Of a stretch of 64,000 nt of DNA, positions 56,941-64,000 are shown in pieces; the stretch's first letter is position 1; every line of letters starts with the position of its first letter. Source of the stretch: Aporrectodea caliginosa (Eukaryota > Annelida > Clitellata > Crassiclitellata > Lumbricidae); assembly GCA_020284085.1 (NCBI GenBank), contig JACEVL010000061.1, positions 1,218,209-1,282,208 on the forward strand. The letters are read 5' to 3'. The position numbers and the translations under genes were made by a program. Under the pieces are notes generated by a model, which saw nothing but the letters and a program-made list of their open reading frames with translations, was not told where the DNA came from and made no database searches.

Positions 56941-58018
56941 AGTTTAGATTGATGAGATAGACCAGTCTTAAAGATTGCACTGATGAAGGACGTTTGAGCT
57001 GTAAGGCTGGCAAATTAAATTCCAAGAACTGGTACTCCAAAAATAGTCTTTTGGCTGCCACAAAACATAACCAAAACCACAGAGAAGATCGCAAAAACAT
57101 CTGGAAAGCAGTTTAAAGATGTTGTTTTCAGTCAATGTCATCTGGCGTTAATAATAGACACAATGAAAGCACACTAACATGTACCATTATAGTCACTAAC
57201 ATTTCACATTGCATCACTATCACCACTATAACTAGGCCTATCAGCAGACTGGCGTCCCAGGTACCCACCCAAGGGATGGCACCCGGGCCATGAATCATAT
57301 AACCCGAAACCAGACCAAGAAGCATGATTAGTTAGCAGACTGTGGTATTAGCCATGGGTTCAATAATGCACAATGTCTGTAGCCTGTGTAGTGATGGAGT
57401 GGCAAGTATCAGACTGTTGAGAGATATCAATTAATGAACCACTTAATTATCCAATGATGGAGTGGTGGTCACTGGTCAGTCAAGAACTCATTCAAAATGG
57501 ACTCAGATACCCAGACGGGCCAGTCCGTCTCTTACCAACCTTTTGATACCTCTAACAAAAACGAATGTCAGTACTTATACAAGGCTTGTGGTGTAAGCAG
57601 ATTTAGCTCACATCAACAGTTAAATGAATTTAAATAAGTAAGCAGTAGCTTTTGATTCAATGCATCTGTGAGGTCTTTACAATTGAATGATGAGAGTGTA
57701 CTAAAAGTGACTGGGAAACCAATGCAGATCGTCATTAAAGTGTCGAAGGATATTACATAGGTGAATACAGCAAGGAATGAAGCCAATTAGCTCACAGAAC
57801 ATTTTTAATAAATTATACACAACTCTTTGTCATCTTAGTTAAGCTTCTATAAAATATACCATTTACAAAACCTCAACCACATTAACTTGTAACTATTTTA
57901 TTTAAATGACAAAAACAAGAACAAGCATTTTGCCAAACTAATCAACACTTCACTAACCTGGAGCCACCAGTGGAACACACAGAATCTGCAACAATAACAT
58001 AAACTCAATTTTACATCA

Positions 58019-58335
58019 TAGAAACATCACACAGGATATGTAAAACTAATATACATAAATTGCAAATGATGGATATGAGAGGGGAGAGCAAGTAATGGGA
58101 TGGTGTGGAGTTGATGTAGATAACGGTATGTATGAGAGATACAATTGACATGATCAGAAAGTGAGAGAACTGGATCCAATATAACACCCAGATCGCGGAC
58201 TGAGGAAAAGTAGTGGACGTCTGGGAGCCTAATACAGAGAAATTCCACGTCAGTCTTGGCAAGTTGGGCTCGACCACCAAGCCAGATGTATTGGGTTTCA
58301 TCAAATTACAGTGAAGACATCCAAAGGTCCTGTGC
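58019..58335 (-). mobile_element. LINE reverse-transcriptase fragment
   Basis: Minus-strand frames give GGRAQLAKTDVEFLCIRLPD and then SSVRDLGVILDPVLSLSDHV, the block after the catalytic centre in CR1/L2-like LINEs (xxVRxLGVxLDxxLxFxxHI). Frames are broken. Confidence 0.75.
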
Positions 58336-59094
58336 CGTGGTGACCTCAAGGATCCTCACGACCAGTAGAGCAGCTGCTTTGGCTGGCCATTGGTAAAGGC
58401 TGGTTGCCTATACCAACAACAGATGAGTACAGAGGTGTTTCAGTTAACAGTCACAATGTCCTGATCAATCGATCCAGATTATTTGGTATCATGGCATGAC
58501 TTTGCACTCAGGTTCCATTGACTGTCAGCAAAAACAGTTTACACAATTGTATATTTTTGATGACAACCACTCAAAAAGATACTATTCGTACTATTTCAAA
58601 ATGTTTTCAATTGTAGTTACTGTATTTTCCAGACTATAACTCACTTATTTGTTTAGAGCACTGTGATGTAAATATATGGCCATTATTAGTAAATATTTTG
58701 TTTAAAATAACCTTTTGTTGAAATTAAATCTGCACTAAAAGTGTTTCTGTTCCACATCAACAGATTCATGATACATTCTGGATTCAGCAATATGAACACA
58801 TAGGAAACTGACATGATCTTAGTAGCTGAATCTGCTTCTGTTCCATACCACTGATGTCATCATGATGCTTTCCACACTTAGTAATTAGTGAGCACTTCAT
58901 AATGTGATTTTTAAGATAATTATAAACCAATGCTAGATTCAAAGTTTAAGGCTTTCCTAGGGTATTTACATAATATCTAAGGAAGTCCGATTCTGACCAA
59001 AGCCACGGTAAAGGAGGGGGGGTTCTGCGGTGGACTTGCAACCCACACGGGCAAAAAAACACTTCCAACAGAAACAACACAACAAATTCACTCG

Positions 59095-59258
59095 CCAAAC
59101 TACCAAGGAAGAACTGGCCAGAAACCATCAGAGACTTGAGATGCCTGTAGATGTCACGGGATGAAGCCGAGGAGATGGTGATGGATAGAGACGAGTGGAG
59201 GAGATGCTTTGCCTGGTGTGCAGACCTGCATGGGAAGGACCAAGTACTAAGTAAGTAA
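59095..59258 (+). mobile_element. LINE ORF2 C-terminal remnant (DRDEWRRC type)
   Basis: The plus-strand frame reads WPETIRDLRCL, a stop, then MSRDEAEEMVMDRDEWRRC and FAWCADLHGKD. This resembles the extreme C-terminus of non-LTR retrotransposons (WxxTxxxDL...AxDRxxWRxxVxxCADxHG), a different group from the CR1/L2-like pieces elsewhere in the window. Confidence 0.6.
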
Positions 59259-59646
59259 TATTTAAGATGCAACATTCTTACACAACTGTATTATTCTTTA
59301 CACTTTCATTAGTTACCAAACTTGTATTTCTGATTGTGAAAATAATATGCCTACTCTTTAATTACTTTTATTCTGAGTGATGTGTGTGCTCCTTAATTAT
59401 TTAAATAAGCCGTCATTAACTGTTCAGCCACTCTGCTGCTGATAAACATTTAGGTGATGGATACAAAGTTGTTGCATTTGTTATATATCTCTTTACTGCA
59501 CTGTACAGTGTACAATTTTCAGATTTCTGCTGTGGGTAACTAAAAGTGATTTGAATCCACATATCATGTCATATGTAAGACCCCAGCTCCTCCTATTCAT
59601 TACAGGTTGTCTAGGTTTTATCGTAGACGTCTCAGCTACCTCAAGT

Positions 59647-60584
59647 CAGAGATGGGTAACTAATCGATTAGATGCTAATCGATTAGCTAATTGATTAGAC
59701 AAACAGCTAATTCTAATTCTAATCGATTAGCTGTAGTCTGGTGCTAATTCTAATTCTAATCGATTAGCAATTGTCGGCTAATTCTAATCGAAAATCGATT
59801 AGCTGATCGATTAGATGTTTGAAAATTAAACCGAGAACGCGTTCATTAAGAGTGAGTCTATAAATATTGAGTGAAGAATATACTTAATTACTTATTTATC
59901 TGAAGGCTATTTTAGACTTTCAATTATCTGTTCATGGTTATAAAACATGGGAACCAGTACAAGTTCTTAGTTCTGCGCCTAGTTCTCCATGCTTATCACA
60001 ATAGCTGCGCAGACAACTGATGAAAAACATTATTCAGAATTTATTATTGTTAAAACGTTCTTTAAAAGTATTAAGATAAAGGTGATAGGCCTATCGGAAG
60101 GAAGTTAAGTTAGTAGGGAAGTGTAAAAATTCAGTAAAATCGTCGGCACTAATTGAAGCCAATGTACATATCGTCAAACTTAGTCCGTTATGTTAGGATG
60201 AGTTCAATTTGACAAAGAAATGGCTGGTTTGTGGACTGTTCTCACATAATAGCAGTTGTGCAGCTTTAGGTAATGTAACAGGCTACAGCTCTAGGTATTG
60301 TAATAGACTCCAGCCTTAGGTATTGTAAATTTGTAATAGGGAACAGGAACTTGCTGTGCTTTGATTAAAATTTTACAAATTCATGAAGCATATAGCCTAT
60401 GTGTATCGAACTATCGATTATTGATATCTAATTCTAATTGCTAATCGATTAGCTGCTGCTAATGCTAATTCTAATCGATCAGCTAGAAGACTTTGCTAAT
60501 TCTAATTCTAATCGATTAGCAAATTTCGGTAGCTAATTCTAATTCTAATCGATTAGCAATTCTAGCTAATCGTACCCATCTCTG
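59647..60584. mobile_element. non-autonomous hAT element, 938 bp, perfect 8-bp target duplication
   Basis: Ends CAGAGATGGGTA and TACCCATCTCTG; flanks CCTCAAGT at 59639-59646 and 60585-60592. Both ends are filled with CTAATCGATTAGC and CTAATTCTAATTC words (about ten ATCGAT-centred copies on the left over 170 bp, several on the right). No transposase inside. Confidence 0.94.
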
Positions 60585-60738
60585 CCTCAAGTAGTCCAAT
60601 GGTCTTCAACCCAGTTGTAGTGGTGGAACTGGAACTGTACGCAAAGGACTAATTTGCTCACAGAACCCAGCGCTTTTCACCCGTCGAATTTTTCAAGAAA
60701 TAAATGTTGGCATGATTACGTAATAAGGTTAATTATTT

Positions 60739-60861
60739 GGTAATCCTGGAAACGGCTGGATTCCTGAGAATATATAGCACGTTTTAGCGAAAACTATAAG
60801 AAAGCGGCCTCTGTTGATTTCTTTCATTTCATAACTTGGGACCGCCGTTTCCAGGATTACC
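60739..60861. mobile_element. very small MITE, 123 bp, 8-bp target duplication
   Basis: TIRs GGTAATCCTGGAAACGGC on both ends; flanks AATTATTT at 60731-60738 and 60862-60869. The 8-bp duplication suits hAT- or P-like transposases; the partner is unknown. Confidence 0.85.
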
Positions 60862-61102
60862 AATTATTTTATTTAACATAGAATCATGTCTACTGACAAT
60901 GACTGAAAGATGTGAAGAATTCTGATAATTGCTCCTCTTTTGTGAATACAGTAATTGGTGTTTGTTTAAATTTTATATATTGAACTGTGGTGCAACATAT
61001 AGCCAACGCCCGTGAACGTAAAGGTTGCACAGAACACCTGCTGGAAACCACTGGAGTACTTAGAAATCACACACATACACCATGAGCAATAAGGTCGTAT
61101 AA

Positions 61103-61185
61103 TAAGCAAGTATATTCTTTATTAAACCGGTTACAGACCAACCGCACTCCGGTGTAGACATCGCACTCTGGTGTAGACATCGTAA
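61103..61185 (-). repeat. retroelement 3'-end fragment, copy 2 of 2, with a 19-bp tandem duplication
   Basis: Reverse complement of the 36230-36295 repeat, followed by two copies of GCACTC(C/T)GGTGTAGACATC. Confidence 0.6.
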
Positions 61186-61189
61186 CATA

Positions 61190-62587
61190 ACAAGGGTTTA
61201 AAATGGTTTACAAGACGAGTAGACAAATATAAAATCAATAGGAGTACAGCATTCGGCAAGCATTTAGCATCAGGTGCGTGTATTTTCTCCTGTCATTTTA
61301 GGCGTCGTGACGGTCGCTTAGGATAAGCTTAGATTTCGTGAGGGTCGGTTAGGGTCAGGTTGTGGTTGGTGTCGTCTTTAGAAAACATCGTACCTTCCTC
61401 GCAACATGTCAAAAGATACCGTCCGACGCCCGTAAACTTACGCAACCCGATACTAAATGTTCGCTCAGCATTCTTCCCATACATGTTATTGTCCATAAGA
61501 GTGAAGACCCTGTCATGAGAGAGTGGGCGAAGGGCATAGGCAGACTTTCATTTCCTTGGTGGGGCAACTGATGTAAGACATGCCATTATGAAGTCGATTT
61601 TTACCGTTTTCACTCATGGAAATAGTTTGACAAAACTGCGCCCAGTACTTTACGACGGTCTGTCTTTTAGAGAATAATTTATCCAATTCAAACAGGAATT
61701 AAATACATAATATTTTAGAATAAGAAAATTTCTCTGAATTCATTCGAAAAATAAAACAACTGAATTTTGGCGCAGTTCATCCGACGAATAGGAAACAAGA
61801 GCCAGACTTTCACAAGGTAGAGTAGAGCACTCATCTGTTGCACTAGTCTACAACACTACATTGCAATGTAAGTAGGTAGGCTACTAAGTAGGCTATAATA
61901 TTATAGGCCCTATATTCTTTATTACTCCACTTGCAAACGCACAATGGAACATGGCACAGCGGTGGACCATGCACCAGCAAATGAAACTTTTCCAAGTGTT
62001 GCTCGAGTCGCTAGTGTTTGACATTAAATTTTCTAGTCACGCCTGTGAGACCTACATCGTAATCGTAGGCTAATCTCGAGATTAGGCCTATAGGGCCTAT
62101 ACTCCTACAGACTACAGAGTATCCAAAAAGCGGAGTAGAGTAGGCCTAGAGGGAAACAGGTGCTTAGACAAACCGTAATCGATAGGCAGTAGGCCCCTAT
62201 TACCAGCTAGGCCTATATCCCGTGATCGGTCGCGTCTAGTAGGCCTATTACGATCGACTTGGCTCGGCCGACGATCGACTCGATCCATATCGACTTAAAT
62301 TCTCGACTAGTCGACATCTTGCCGACTCGATGGACCTGGAAAATGAACGATCCACTTGGTCGACTTTTGCCGACTTGGCCAAAGTCGCTGACGAGTGACG
62401 ACTGTTGCATTCTTATATTCCAGTACCGGACTACCGGTACCTAAATTAAGCCTAGGCCTACTCATAAATTTCAATTGCACACTCTTCCTCAAACTGTGTT
62501 GAACTGGTATGCCTAAGTAAAATCTGCAGGTATTAGGCCTAGGCTATATATATACAGCCTATATAGGCCTATATAACTATAGATATA
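61190..62587. other. right-flank non-coding DNA rich in TAGGCCTA and TCGAC words
   Basis: No gene recognised; the 69-codon frame at 61362-61571 shows no domain. From 62080 the TAGGCCTA palindrome is very frequent, and 62236-62400 is dense in TCGACT/CCGACT words, possibly an unrecognised element end. Confidence 0.5.
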
Positions 62588-62589
62588 TA

Positions 62590-63735
62590 CAGGGTGGGCC
62601 ATAAAAAAGGAACCCCCTACGCATTTTTGCTAATATTTCGGCCAAAAGTAAGAATTTTTAAATCAAATTTCACAGGCTGAAAGGCAATTCATATCTACGT
62701 ATAGCGTCCAAATTTCACCAAAACATTTCAAACAGAACATTAGTTATATCACTTTTAGTGAGTCCACCCACTGTTTTTGATGGTTCAAAAACTTAACGCA
62801 ACAACAAGCAACAAAAAACGATTTTACTAAGTCACTTCTCAAATAATTGTTTTCAAACAAACTTGATATTACCAGATACATATTATTATTACTATTTAGA
62901 AAAGAAACGGGGTACCAGCGTAACTGCACGTCACTGTGACGTCACTTAGCAAGAAGACGATCAAGTTGGTAAATAAAGAATTTTTCAGGTTAATAATTTT
63001 TATTGAAACAATGACATTGAAATTTCTAAAATATCAAGATGGGCAAGGTGTCAGTGATAGACAAAATGCGTATGCAAACACTTCATGAGCAAGGTCATTG
63101 AGCAAAAGCTCTAATCGCCGCTTGCCCTGATAAACAGTGGAAGCTGAGTAGGCCTACCGTTAAAAAATATGCCTCCGCATTCATGAAAGGGGATCGGCTC
63201 TGGAACGTCGTAAAGGCAGCGGAAGGTAGAAATCTTCCGCACTCCAACAAATGGATAATCGCGTAAGGGGAGCTATGCTGGAGAATACCACAATCTGCGT
63301 CCAAAGCTAAAATCGATAAGAGAATCGAAGGTCGCATTGAAGTTGATGTGGGAAGATTTACCTCTGGAACCCATCAACAAAGACATCAAAACTTTGCAAA
63401 AAGACTCAGAACATGTATGGGCATTGGTGGTGGACACATTGAACTCAAGTTGTGAAACAATAATCAAGTTTGTTTGATTACAATTATTTCAGAAGTGACT
63501 TAGTAAAATCGTTTTTTGTTGCTTTTTGTTGCGTTACGTTTTTGAACCATCAAAAAACAGTGGGTGGACTCACTAAAAGTGATATAACTTTTGTTCTGTT
63601 TGAAATTTTTCTGTGAAATTTGGCCATTGTACGTAGATATGAATTACCTTTAAGCCTGTAAAGCATGATTTAAAAATTCTTACTTTTGGCCGAAATATTA
63701 GCAAAATGCGTAGGGGTTCCTTTTTTTGGCCCACC

Positions 63736-63738
<3 letters not shown>
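62590..63738 (+). mobile_element. Tc1/mariner-type element, 1,149 bp, long TIRs, dead transposase
   Basis: Ends CAGGGTGGGCCATAAAA and its inverse, with homologous arms of about 280 bp (62590-62872 and 63455-63738), TA on both sides. The centre keeps scraps of a transposase on the plus strand: MGKVSVIDKMRMQTLHEQGH followed by a stop, then AALIAACPDKQWKLS-like helix-turn-helix sequence, and near the end PINKDIKTLQKRLRTCMGIGG. The part between, with the catalytic domain, is missing, so the copy is an internally deleted derivative. Confidence 0.85.

Positions 63739-63791
<53 letters not shown>
63739..63791 (+). repeat. (TA)n microsatellite
   Basis: About 53 bp of TA repeats with one CA interruption, starting at the target site of the mariner-type element. 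Confidence 0.95.
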
Positions 63792-64000
63792 TCGTTTAAT
63801 GTGAATCAGGTTGACAAGCCGCAACCGGTTATTACAAGGTAAAGTGAAATGAGATTAGTAATTTAAAATTCTATAGGTTATTGTTTGTTAATAATATCGT
63901 GTGTGGTTGTAAGATCGTAGGCTAGGCCTAAGTATTAAGCCATGCTGTCGCCGTCGACTCGATCAGCTAGGCCTATATCTGTAGCTAATAGCCTACTAGC

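Overview
The window looks like nuclear DNA of a metazoan, probably a marine invertebrate. Two multi-exon genes with GT-AG introns and animal-type proteins sit in AT-rich DNA dense with DNA transposons, LINE remnants and tRNA-derived SINEs. The phylum cannot be fixed from the sequence. The very frequent TAGGCCTA palindrome towards the right end is, from memory, a look shared by several marine invertebrate genomes, so that point is only a hint.

Layout. 1-5261: left flank with decayed transposons (hAT-type MITEs, LINE ends, one tRNA-derived SINE) and no gene recognised. 5262-13925 (+): an OSGIN1/OSGIN2-type gene (oxidative-stress-induced growth inhibitor, a flavoprotein-monooxygenase-like protein), five coding exons, 518 aa. 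13926-20691: convergent intergenic space holding both 3' flanks, an 814-bp foldback element with 209-bp arms and a 5S-rRNA-like segment. 20692-54924 (-): a kinesin-12/KIF15 gene, which I rebuilt exon by exon as 31 coding exons whose phases all agree, giving 1,747 aa: an intact motor domain, a long coiled-coil stalk, the family's conserved C-terminal block, and then about 370 further residues that vertebrate KIF15 lacks. 54925-64000: right flank with transposons only (Harbinger-like, hAT, mariner-like, LINE scraps), a TAGGCCTA-rich tract and simple repeats.

Mobile DNA is the most informative part. At least nine elements have both ends and target-site duplications readable by eye. They include a 3.2-kb hAT transposon inside a KIF15 intron with perfect 8-bp duplications and an open 626-codon transposase in two exons. 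Three unrelated hAT families here share one end design: short TIRs followed by clusters of a palindrome-centred motif. A 48-bp minisatellite sits next to a GC-AG splice donor of the kinesin motor domain and was itself split by a small transposon.

The two host genes are not known to work together. OSGIN proteins are stress-linked flavoproteins; KIF15 is a mitotic spindle motor. They are only convergent neighbours. I see no clearly novel biological system, no CRISPR array and no bacterial or viral gene cluster. The best leads are the KIF15 tail extension, the intact hAT, the shared hAT end architecture and the minisatellite/GC-donor arrangement.
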